DNA from: Sipunculus nudus
Taxonomy: Eukaryota > Annelida > Sipuncula > Golfingiida > Sipunculidae
DNA: 64,000 bases
Assembly (NCBI GenBank): GCA_026874595.1
Contig: CM049306.1
Span: 96,773,642 to 96,837,641, forward strand
Direction: 5' to 3'
In this document: piece after piece, positions 28,201 to 35,635 of the stretch
How positions within the stretch are numbered: position 1 is the first letter of the stretch
Layout of the letters: each line of letters starts with the position of its first letter
The notes under the pieces: model-generated
The model's database searches: none
What the model saw: only the letters and a program-made list of their open reading frames with translations
What the model was told of the DNA's origin: nothing
Program-made: the position numbers and the translations under genes

Positions 28201-29406
28201 AACGCAACATCCAGGGGGATTTTTAGCAATTCTTCTTCGAACTGAAACTAATCAAAATTCTGCGAGCTACGGGCTAAAGACATGATTTCGAGCACCCAGG
28301 CAGTCAGACAGGGCACAAATTGTATCTGGTAGCTCTAAAATCCTCATATATAAATTCAAGGCATTCCTTAATAAATCTCCTAAAAGCCTATATTCTTCAT
28401 GCTACGCGTCATAAATATAACTTGAGCACCACGAACGTTAAATGATATGAGCACAAATTGTATGCCTTAAGCCCAGAATCTTCTAACATCAATATCCAGA
28501 GAGAACCTGGGAAAATCCCCTTGAAAATCTAATATAATGTTATGGGAACCTATATTTTGCGGGCTACTGACAAAAACCATGATTTCGAGCAGTCAGGTAG
28601 CTGTAACCAATTTGCTAAAGATTAAGGGAAAAGAGCACATTAATAATTAATAAATCCACCACTTGTACCTTTAACTTAGCTGTGCGACCCATGGACCACT
28701 TGTTTTTTATCTATACGGTAAAGCAAAGGGGAGCCTACATGAATAACTGTAACAAATAAACCTTCAGAAAACCCTTAAGGATTAAAATATTTTTCATATG
28801 AGAAAAAAAATTAGGGATAATTGTGTGTTCACGTTTTGTATGTTGATATTTATAAAAAAAACCTTGTAAATACACTACAGGAAGTAAATTCTAACTTCGA
28901 TGTATTAGAGGATAACCAGATTATGTCAAGAAATTGTAAGCAATATAACCGACAAGTAAAATAATGTGAGATTATATCAGCTGCTCGGTTGAGTTCATGA
29001 GTGTGAAGAAACTATCTTTAACAAATACAGATTCAATTCTTCTTTATAATAATAAAAGGCTATTTCTTGAAAGGGAGTTGAGGGTAATGTCATTGTTAAA
29101 AACTTTATGATTTGTGAGAAAGGACTCGAAATTTATGCCGCCATGTTGCAAATGCACCTATAACAATAGACTTTTGACAAATAATTAAATAATCATACAC
29201 ATATCAATCCAGTATATAAACAGAATGCAATAATAGGCAGATCTATTTACCCTCCGTGCAGTGACCAGAATGATTGTTGCATTGTTTCACCCTTGCTCCA
29301 CACCCTGCTGGACAGGAAAGGTCACATTTGTCCCCATACGTCCCATCAACACAACCTTACATAATAAGTAAGGTTACATTTTCCTGTCCTGTATTTTTCA
29401 AATACA

Positions 29407-29491
<85 letters not shown>

Positions 29492-29644
29492 TGTAAAAAT
29501 CTGAATACGGATGAAACCAGGCAGTAAAGATGACATTTTAGGTTTACAAATTGTACATCTGCCATTGTGACAACAGAGTCCGTCAATGTAGGTAGCTGAA
29601 CAATTTTTTTTGGCACTAGTTTCCATATGTGCCTTTTGTACAAC
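16449..29644 (-). CDS. Gene A: EGF-repeat receptor with one PTP-like domain, partly broken ectodomain
   Basis: This is a type I receptor gene of about 13 kb. The ectodomain is built from MEGF/SREC-type EGF exons (C-x-x-G-x-Y-G-x-x-C...C-x-x-x-C). It is followed by a TM exon (20351-20423), a basic juxtamembrane exon (19950-20072) and a single PTP domain in eight exons. Phases agree from the TM exon to the stop. The PTP signature reads DCSAGVGCTG, so this is a predicted pseudophosphatase. Five EGF exons remain open (29251, 24898, 23294, 22693, 22302) and nine are broken, including the four nearest the membrane. All are phase 1-1, so skipping broken ones keeps frame. No signal peptide exon was found. 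It could be an expressed gene with skipped dead exons, a decaying pseudogene, or an alternative 3' end of gene B. Confidence 0.75.
16913..17048 (-). CDS. Gene A PTP exon with altered signature (AGVGCTG)
   Basis: This phase-2 exon completes the serine after the active-site Cys. It reads AGVGCTGTFLVID and ends MVQSL before SQYIFIH, the same spacing as MVQTEEQYIFIH in known PTPs. The codon at 17035-17033 is TGC (Cys) where the family has the invariant phosphate-binding Arg of C(X)5R. The donor is CTT|GTCAGT. Confidence 0.92.
17353..17501 (-). CDS. Gene A PTP exon with WPD loop and active-site Cys
   Basis: It reads VTQLHFVSWPDHGIP and ends PTVVDC before a split serine codon. The WPD general-acid loop and the nucleophile Cys (17357-17355) are present. 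The residue before the Cys is Asp (GAC, 17360-17358) instead of the conserved His. Acceptor CAATAG, donor CAG|GTGAAC. Confidence 0.92.
17838..17960 (-). CDS. Gene A PTP exon (KCTKYWPD)
   Basis: This 41-codon phase 0-0 exon starts EKCTKYWPDLG, matching the KCxxYWP motif of receptor PTPs. Acceptor TTACCAG, donor CAG|GTAGAA. Confidence 0.92.
18197..18294 (-). CDS. Gene A PTP exon (WEQ...VMVTSLEE)
   Basis: It encodes GPNNESLNGFLLMLWEQ then VVMVTSLEEGGQ, corresponding to the GPLxxTxxDFWxMxWEQ...IVMLTxLxE block. The FW pair of the family is FL here. Acceptor TTTCCAG, donor CAG|GTAAAT. Confidence 0.92.
18492..18528 (-). CDS. Gene A PTP mini-exon (YIAGQG)
   Basis: This 37-bp exon encodes AYDERKTYIAGQ and the first base of Gly, matching the YIA[T/A]QGP motif with Gly in place of Thr/Ala. 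Acceptor TTTTTTCAG, donor AAG|GTCAG. Confidence 0.9.
18635..18702 (-). CDS. Gene A PTP exon (DYINASHID)
   Basis: It encodes DDRNRVILSS...GDYINASHID, the conserved DDHSRVxL...DYINAxYI block. Acceptor CTGTCAG, donor GAC|GTGAGT. The first two bases complete a Tyr codon begun in the exon at 19072, joined across a GC-AG intron. Confidence 0.92.
19066..19071 (-). promoter_or_regulatory. Non-canonical GC splice donor (GCAAGT)
   Basis: The exon 19072-19159 must end ...CCA T| for the protein to read IIPYDDRNRV across the junction. The intron then begins GCAAGT, a known GC-AG donor form. Using the nearby GT would break the frame and the conserved PYDD motif. Confidence 0.85.
19072..19159 (-). CDS. Gene A PTP exon (NRFKNIIP)
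   Basis: It encodes GIGSEPVASQAVG...KQNRFKNIIP and the first base of Tyr, matching the KNR[Y/F]xNI[L/I]PY substrate-recognition motif. Acceptor TTCCAG; the donor is the GC site described separately. Confidence 0.92.
19202..19269. repeat. (TA)n microsatellite in gene A intron
   Basis: Alternating TA with one CA interruption. Confidence 0.95.
19433..19559 (-). CDS. Gene A PTP N-terminal exon (DFPQYM)
   Basis: It encodes RHCQREEEVLYENLQASVKV then TDFPQYMVHLLGNEQ and EEFK, the start of the PTP fold. Acceptor AAACAG in phase 2, donor AAG|GTCCGT in phase 0. Confidence 0.9.
19950..20072 (-). CDS. Gene A juxtamembrane exon
   Basis: The exon reads NKFKLSNFIMSILFLLFKLA, then DSNKKKKPTVLEEVTEGLFK. 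The acceptor AAGAAG|C is the one that restores phase after the TM exon; a nearer AAAG|AAACCC is out of phase. A second hydrophobic stretch precedes the lysine run, which is unusual for a juxtamembrane segment. The donor CA|GTAAGT is strong. The 5' boundary is the least certain of the gene A cytoplasmic exons. Confidence 0.65.
20351..20423 (-). CDS. Gene A transmembrane exon
   Basis: It encodes ASIPVPVVLCVCLLVGLLLL then VACIR, a clear single-pass TM helix with a basic stop-transfer residue. The acceptor AAGTCAG gives phase 1, matching the phase-1 ends of all EGF exons; the donor G|GTAAAC leaves phase 2. Confidence 0.88.
20702..20812 (-). pseudogene. Gene A membrane-proximal EGF exon with stop
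   Basis: This is homologous in layout to the gene C exon 59173-59301 (C...G.FC...C..KC...C......G.C). It has an in-frame TAA at 20735-20733, and the last Cys is missing before the likely donor TTG|GTATCA. If included in mRNA it truncates the protein before the membrane. Confidence 0.75.
20946..21167 (-). pseudogene. Gene A EGF exon with TGA stop
   Basis: This 222-bp double-EGF exon has the same length as its closest relative in gene B (36132-36353, which reads YGDRCERTC). Here the matching site reads YGD-stop-CEKTC, with TGA at 21048-21046, most simply a CGA to TGA change. The rest of the frame and the splice sites are intact. Confidence 0.85.
21520..21751 (-). pseudogene. Gene A decayed EGF exon
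   Basis: The acceptor and the beginning CSDGRHGPD are recognisable, then an immediate stop, at least one frameshift and further stops follow. Later fragments in other frames still read CGKGCQGNAFCKQTTGKCLC. The normal donor is not visible. Confidence 0.85.
21855..22076 (-). pseudogene. Gene A decayed EGF exon
   Basis: It starts CPDGT then a stop and frameshifts; downstream pieces read CEKGCHTDRSCNQLSGACKC then D and a stop. Total length is still 222 bp and both splice sites remain. Confidence 0.85.
22302..22529 (-). CDS. Gene A double-EGF exon, open but two Cys lost
   Basis: It reads CRNGRYGPTCNGTYSNTWSG then YCDKKTGRC...CEKHCGEGC...CKDGYKPDTC. The family pattern NGTCPxxC has Tyr and Trp in place of two Cys, so the first EGF module probably cannot form its usual disulfides. 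Acceptor GTTTAG, donor AAG|GTAAGG, phase 1-1. Confidence 0.82.
22693..22914 (-). CDS. Gene A double-EGF exon, open, altered first module
   Basis: It begins NNEGLCGRRFKRKCPLNC, where the family has C-x-x-G-x-Y-G-x-x-C, so the first two Cys are replaced and an extra one appears. The second half is regular (GFFGTRCVHKCGNGC...CTCKDGYQGPLCKG). Donor AAG|GTGAGC. Confidence 0.82.
23294..23386 (-). CDS. Gene A single-EGF exon
   Basis: It reads CSSGKFGDMCKTTCSSY then LFGQCDRNTGNCK, a 30-codon module with one Cys replaced (SSYL). Acceptor ATTACAG, donor AAG|GTTTGC, phase 1-1. Confidence 0.78.
24898..25122 (-). CDS. Gene A double-EGF exon
   Basis: It reads CLNVNFGSSCKGTCPSQCSG...CKPRYYGSRCGKHFGKGC...CMCKDGFESDTCKG in one open frame. 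One Cys is Phe (KHFGKGC). Its nearest neighbour at 25410-25633 looks like a broken tandem duplicate. Acceptor GATTAG, donor AAG|GTAAGC. Confidence 0.82.
25410..25633 (-). pseudogene. Gene A decayed duplicate of exon 24898
   Basis: The start CHDGGF is followed by a stop. Nucleotide similarity to 24898-25122 continues (CCTCGTTACTATGGATC) but the frame shifts more than once. The end reads CRQTYGTCTCKN. Length is 224 bp rather than 225. Confidence 0.85.
26038..26257 (-). pseudogene. Gene A decayed double-EGF exon
   Basis: It reads CKTGW then a stop, with frameshifts in the middle. The second half is KCGEGCGTRTCDKNDGTCDC, then a stop where Lys is expected, then DGFLSPLC. Length is 220 rather than 222 bp. 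Confidence 0.85.
26778..26881 (-). pseudogene. Gene A single-EGF exon with one-base deletion
   Basis: It reads CVVGKYGETCDRICPSGCNK, then QTNP, and shifts: restoring one base after CCT would give a Cys and the expected SGHCTH ending. Length is 104 bp; the intact equivalents are 105. Confidence 0.8.
27383..27491 (-). pseudogene. Gene A single-EGF exon with frameshift in A12 run
   Basis: The first half reads RVDGKYGDTCSKMCPLRC (first Cys is Arg), and the second half, in another frame, reads CYDKNTGHCTHG. The break lies in a run of twelve A, so a sequencing or assembly error is a real alternative. Confidence 0.7.
29251..29355 (-). CDS. Gene A single-EGF exon, intact
   Basis: It reads CVDGTYGDKCDLSCPAGCGA then CNNHSGHCTE, with all six Cys. 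Closest to gene B exon 43126-43230. Acceptor TGTAAG, donor G|GTAAAT, phase 1-1. Confidence 0.85.
29413..29489. repeat. (TA)n microsatellite
   Basis: Long alternating TA with one CA interruption, between two gene A EGF exons. Confidence 0.95.
29548..29644 (-). pseudogene. Gene A decayed single-EGF exon
   Basis: It starts CTKGTYGN then a stop; in another frame it continues NCSATYIDGLCCHNGRCT, matching gene B exon 43610-43705 (NCSANCTDGLC...GRC). Length is 97 rather than 96 bp. Confidence 0.85.
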
Positions 29645-30762
29645 CTAGGAATTATACATGTATATGGTTCAGATTAATGATCACAGAGTGTTTTGTTTAA
29701 ATTTGACATACCCCTTCCCCCACACTGTAACCCCATTACAGGATCAACTGCATTTGTCTCCGGTCCTCTAGCTAATGCTCTATTAAGATGTTATTTAGGG
29801 TATTAGTGCGTTTTTCTTTAAAGTTTGTCCTAATTAAGTAAGTTCTATTAAAATATACATTATACAAACAGTAACTTGTGCTGATTTGTCCCTGATAGCT
29901 GATACGGGTATCATATTATTTTTATTTGGTTATTTATTTATTAACTTGATTGTTTAGTTTGTGCGTTCGAAACTGTACTCAGAATCTTAAACATATTATC
30001 ATAAACTGTTATGCATGGCCAGGATTACACCAAAGGAAGAGACATACCAATTCGGAGCCAGTACTAACTTTTCAATTGTGAGATTGTAATCCCGCTTGAG
30101 GGCCAAAACTTCTCCTTGGTATTAGGGGTCGACTTTGTTCTAGAGATGACCTAGCTATAATCAGATTACGGAGTTGAACGTGACAAACATAAGACACATG
30201 GAAATTAGATCAGATGTTAGTAGTATCCTTGTAAACTCATCCGTTTTAAATGTTTAAAATGTGTATTTTCGAGGTTAGCCCAACAACCTTCTTCGAAAGT
30301 AATATATATCTAATCTGAAAACAACTAAGTATCATCGTAAAAATTGTTTCTGCATGTTTGGTGGTAGCATGTGACTTATTACCATTGTCCGTCTCCCCCG
30401 AATCCTGGTCCCTGGAACATCCCATTGTTTAGTAAGTAGGTTCTATTACCCGTTATGTACAAAATAAATATTATGCATTTTCTGAAACAAATATATAATA
30501 TTGCCGAGATGGATAAGGATTATATGTAATCGTATAATATGGCCTAGTGCCTAATATATGCTACAAACTAATAAGTTTTCCAAATGACCTTAAAACCTGT
30601 ATCTGTTAGCAAACAGATTTAATTAGCTGATTCACCTATCACGGGTAAAATGGAGAAAGCGATGCACTTGCACCCTTGCCTAAAACTGGGTCATATAGCC
30701 GAAGGCACAATGCAACTATTAATATCACAATAATTATGAAATGAGTGTTTGGTGATTGAAAC

Positions 30763-31594
30763 ACCTAATCTATATAATAAATACGGAGTTGGGTTTTTTC
30801 TAGACCACGGTTTACCTGCTTCCGTTCTGATTTGACTCTCCTAATTCGGCAGACGTATCGGTAGTGTGCTTTTCTAGGACAAGTTTGCTTTATCTTGCGG
30901 GATTATGCCCTTTTAAGCTGAATAATTAATAATTTTAAAATTTCCCCATTAGGTGCCCCTATTTCTTTTGTGCTGAAAGGTCCTCCACGCCTGTGACGCT
31001 TTTTCAGGAGGTGCCTCGGGGATTTTCACAGGCCAATCAAGACCTTGGCAAGAGCGCATGTCCTGCCCAAAAGACCTTTCCGTGCAATACGCGGTCACGC
31101 GGGTCCACTATCATCCCCGTTGATCCCCATATCCATTGAAATGCATCTAAAGGAATTTTCTCTCTCAAATGGAAGTAAAGGTTTTTAATCCATCTACCAC
31201 ATGACTCCACTTTCAATGCGAGGGCTTTTCAGGTTCACATTTATTTGTTCACCTTGCTAATGGCAGAACAAATAAAAACGAATGGATGGCTTCCACACGA
31301 GGAAAATGAATGGTCCTTTGTCATAATGGTTTATAAGAAAATATATATTGTGGTGAGTCGTATTACCTCCAAAAGGAATTGGACTATTGATATGTCTTTA
31401 CCCTAACCCTCTACAAATGTTCAGCAAAACATTTTTCGCCAGTCACGCTTTTTCAGGAGGCGACCCATTGAACCCCATTTCCATTATATCGCTGTTAAGA
31501 AATTTTACTCTGTCAAAGGGAGTAAAGATTTTCAAATTCAGCTCATTACAAAAATAGGCATCAGATAGAGCCGTGGATTTTCCACGGGTGCAGC
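30763..31594 (+). mobile_element. Non-autonomous repeat element, short copy
   Basis: This is the inverted, shorter counterpart of 44587-47137. Both copies run from CCTAAT(T)CTATATAAT...TACGGAGTTG through shared blocks (CTGCTTCCGTTCTGATT, CACGCCTGTGACG) to a hairpin CCGTGGATTTTCCACGG followed by GTGCAGC, where similarity stops. It has no coding capacity. The terminal hairpin recalls Helitron-like ends but no CTRR is present, so the class is left open. Confidence 0.75.
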
Positions 31595-32061
31595 AAGTGA
31601 CTATTAAATGACCAGAGGAATGACATATAATGCATTAAAGGAAAGTGGTAAATGGTGAAGCCATTATTATAATATTTTAATATGTTAAACCTTTTATACA
31701 AAAAAGCAAAACTACAAAACAAATAACAAGATCACGACTTTGTAATTGAGATAAGATTTTACATAACACAAGGCAATCCTCAATCCTCAAAATTATGCAA
31801 TTGCAGGGTCAGTTGAGATACAATTTTACCTACAGGCAATAATAGCTTATGATATAAGATTGCTACAATTTTGAGAGATTTAATTGTTATTAGATAAGCT
31901 GAATCACGATAAGATATCGTATAACCATTACCATATCTTTTACCTACCGAAACATATTGAAAACAAATAGGAAAATTATCTTTATATATTTCATCACCAA
32001 TTAAAGAATGCAATGAAAGAATATGTATTCAGTTTAGTCTTTTCCCCCTGCTAGCCTTACT

Positions 32062-32316
32062 CAGGGGCGTATCCAAGGGGTTGCTTCAGGGGCCAAATCC
32101 CCCCCCCCCCCCCCCACGTCCGACTTTTCATGTAATATTGATTAAAAATGTTCCAGACAGTAGTACCTACTAGAAAATTAAAGCAAAAAAGTAGATATAA
32201 AAATATGAAAATATCAGTCATCAGTCTTGTTTCATCACTGTACACTTTCTTATGCAGGTAACAAACATTTCCACTTGTTTTCAGTCCCCCTCCCCTAAAT
32301 TCTGGCTCCGCCCCTG
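32062..32316 (+). mobile_element. MITE with CAGGGGCG inverted repeats and TTACT duplication
   Basis: The 255-bp element starts CAGGGGCGTATCC and ends GGCTCCGCCCCTG. It is flanked on both sides by TTACT (32057-32061 and 32317-32321). TIR sequence and 5-bp duplication fit the hAT-like MITE class. It contains a poly-C run near 32100. Confidence 0.75.
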
Positions 32317-32787
32317 TTACTCTCTGCTCACAGGAAATAAAGAGAGTATGTCTGGTGCGATTAGAATTGTTCTGTATGCTTACAAATATAACTTATACGC
32401 GTCGGTAATCTGAGCCCACATGTATGCTTTTATGTTAATAATTTTTTTAGTTCAATACAATTAAAAAGAACACCACCATATAAAAACAGAAATAAATGCA
32501 ACCTACTTTCTCATGGCGCCATTATGGCGACAATACTAGGTTTTATGTTTTACAGGATTTTTTTAAAGAGATTATGAGGTTAAATGTCAGAACTAAGCAC
32601 AAGAATATTCACGAGTCCTTTGCAATACGTGACAATACATGTTTTTGCGTGAGACGGATAAGATATATATATTTAGTTCATTTCCAGTCTTGTTGAGTGA
32701 TACGATGTTCGGACGCTTGCACACATACACCAAGCACAAGAAACTGTGACCTTCAATGTTTTTGTTCATTTAAATCATCATTTGATT

Positions 32788-32793
32788 TTTATT
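32788..32793 (-). terminator. Possible AATAAA polyadenylation signal of gene B
   Basis: AATAAA on the minus strand lies about 222 bases below the gene B stop. Positional support only. Confidence 0.35.
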
Positions 32794-33014
32794 GTATTAC
32801 TTTTTATAATGTATACTATTGATGGGTGGAGTATTTACGCAGCGGTATTAATGTTTGCATATTTACAATAAAATGTGTTTAAACTTACTCAGCGCAGTAA
32901 ATATAAATAGGAGTGCGAAAGTTTTAATTGGGTTTATGCAGTACACATTGGTTACCCTAAAAAAATTACATGGTAGTTAGTCTCAACGCGGCTTGGTACA
33001 ATGCAGATAATAAA

Positions 33015-33241
33015 TTATATTCTTTTGATTTCTTCATATTCATCAATTACATCCTCTTGGTAAGCGGATGAGTCCTCGCCGTATTTGATCGCCGTGTGTA
33101 CCAAAGACGTATAGACAGGAATGGCGTCTACTCTGATGTCCTCATTTATGTAGGTGACGTCAGGGGGAATCGTGTGATAAATGACCTCATCATTTTGCCT
33201 GCTAAGTTCTTGGTAGTTCATGGTCATCTCACGAGACTCTT
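33015..33241 (-). CDS. Gene B last exon: cytoplasmic tail with ITAM-like motif
   Basis: It reads EESREMTMNYQEL, then SRQNDEVIYHTIPPDV, and ends DEYEEIKRI-stop (TAA at 33017-33015). Seven Tyr lie in 75 residues. YQEL and YHTI are eight residues apart, matching YxxL/I-x(6-12)-YxxL/I. Acceptor TATGTAG lies directly against a (TA)n array, with almost no normal pyrimidine tract. Confidence 0.85.
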
Positions 33242-33242
33242 C

Positions 33243-33286
<44 letters not shown>

Positions 33287-35559
33287 TTTACAGTTTCAGC
33301 ATTACTTGGTTTACTGTAAAATATGCCTTCCAAACCGCCCATGCTGTATGAAATTTAATGGTTAAACAGAAACAAACATCATCTGATAATATCAGTGTGC
33401 CTATGTCTAATATTCTGTTTGGATTAAAAGTTCGATTCAATTAAAATGTTATATAAAAGTAGTGTTTTGTCGATAGACTTTCTTACCGGTAGGAACATTA
33501 GCTTGTTCTGTTTCTGATTGTCTCTCTTTTCTGTAAATGTAAAATATATCGTTATCCATAAATCAGACAAAATGATTTGATAAGTTAGAGTTAGATAAGT
33601 GAGATAAGAAGATAAGTTGAAACGATATCATTTTAAAGCAGAGTGAAAACGAAGACTTTGATTCTATTCAAAGAAAAGAGAAATATATAACGTTAGACTT
33701 TAGCCCTACCTAAAGCACTTAATATTTTAGGCCGGTGTTGGTGAATGAAGAAATAACCCTTAAATATAGTACCATGATTCAGATAGAAGAAGAGCTCTGT
33801 AAAATGTAAATATAGGCTAATAGTGATTAAACGTTGAAATCATGTATGCACTCTTTGTAATTCCTCCGACAACAATGAGTGTTTATATGATCAATCTTGT
33901 ACGTTAATCAATTCAATCACAACAAAATGTAGAAATCGTTTAAAATTGTGCATTAGGAAGAACAAATGTAACATTTTAAAATTAGAATGTTCTATCAGTT
34001 TAGCTATACATTAGCTTGGTGGTATTGCTCACTTATATGGCCACTTATGACGGATGGAGGAAATCGTAGCAAGGTATCTTTTAAACTGTCTGTGAAAAAT
34101 TACACAGTCATAGCCGAACAAAATACAAATACCATGAGTTACATTTTTTTGCCCGACACCATCAGTGGGTGAAGAGGAACGGAATGGTGTCAATAATCAC
34201 CTTAACTAACACAATTTCTCTACAAATTGAACACATCCTGCAGTTCTTACACTGGACCACACACATTCCACCTTCCAATTCATATTACCTTTTGAATAAG
34301 TATAAAGCTACGGCCGATCCAAGTAGAACTGCAACAGCTAAGATAACTCCGGCTCCAATGAGACCACCTGTCATCCTATCGCTAATCGAGCTTTCTACTG
34401 AAACGCATACAAATAAAATTTGTCAAATAAATGAAACTGCATCAAAACTGATCTTAACAAATTAGCCCGTAAAGGTCATTCTCTGTAACTATCATATATA
34501 CCTTGTAGCCATCGTATGGATGAGCCTGGCACGATCAGTGACCCGATCAATGCCAGGAAAGTCTTTTAACAAACTACATAGCTTATTTACAGAATATCCT
34601 TTGGTCTCGGAACCAAAATATAAATATAAGGAGACAAGTCTTCAGTAAAATCAAACATATATGGGTTAAACTGATTTTTTTGTTGTTTTTAAATAGAGCA
34701 CATAAAATTGAGATTAAGCTATTTCTCTATTTCCCTGAAACAAAAGTTGAGAGAATTAGTCGTTTCCTCAGCTCCCTGAAATCTTGCAACCTTTCGCTAA
34801 AGCCCGATTACACAGATTGCATGTAACATGTATTGATTCACAGGTTTTGTGCATAAATAAATAATCTGAAATGTAGTTTAAAATTAACTAACTTTGTAAA
34901 ATTATAACTTAAATTTGTTTCAATCGTCAATGTCTCTACATTTACAAAATGACAGAAACCTATATCATTTTTTTTGGACAAGGTTCAATGACGCTTGATA
35001 AAAGCTCGTGTCTGATAACCAAAGATCAACTCCACAGCTAAACGCGATCTTATTCAATTCTAATTATGCCACTTATTCTTTTTTGATAATGCAAATTAGA
35101 AATGAGAAATTTATTACCCGTACACAGACGGCCCTGGAAGCCGTCTCTACATAGACAGTATCCGTTGTATTTATTACAGGTCCCCTTCAGACAACCTTTG
35201 CTGCATTTCTGCTCACATCGATCACCAAAGAAACCAGGAATACAGGTGAGACAGTCCTCACTCAGTTTATTGCATGTTTTGCATTTTTCTGGACACATCA
35301 CTTTGTCACAATTCATTCCGGAATACCCTTTCTTACACCCTAGAGAGCAAAATACTTAACACTGATTTTGATTAAACCTATTCACATTTTGTTACTCTTA
35401 AACGCTGCAAAATACCTGTTTAAAATTTTAATTTTAAATTGTGTTAATCATGAGCTACAACATTATGATTAGCTACAAATTTTATCTCGAAGATTCATTT
35501 CAATGACCTCATAACCAGTATTATGAATAATTGCCGTTTCTTCTTGTTAGCTTAAGTCC

Positions 35560-35635
<76 letters not shown>

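Larger units (their letters stand above)
29645..33000. other. Spacer between gene B and gene A
   Basis: A short, heavily decayed EGF-like trace (GDKC then stop, then SCNG) may lie near 29735-29775 on the minus strand. Otherwise there are only repeats: the element copy at 30763 and the MITE at 32062. No signal-peptide exon for gene A was recognised. Confidence 0.5.

Noticed and set aside
29274-29643. Open frames made of Tyr-Ile repeats
   Set aside because: Translation of a (TA)n microsatellite.
30763-31594. Helitron assignment from the terminal hairpin
   Set aside because: The hairpin is followed by GTGCAGC rather than CTRR and no 5' TC end is evident, so the class was left open.
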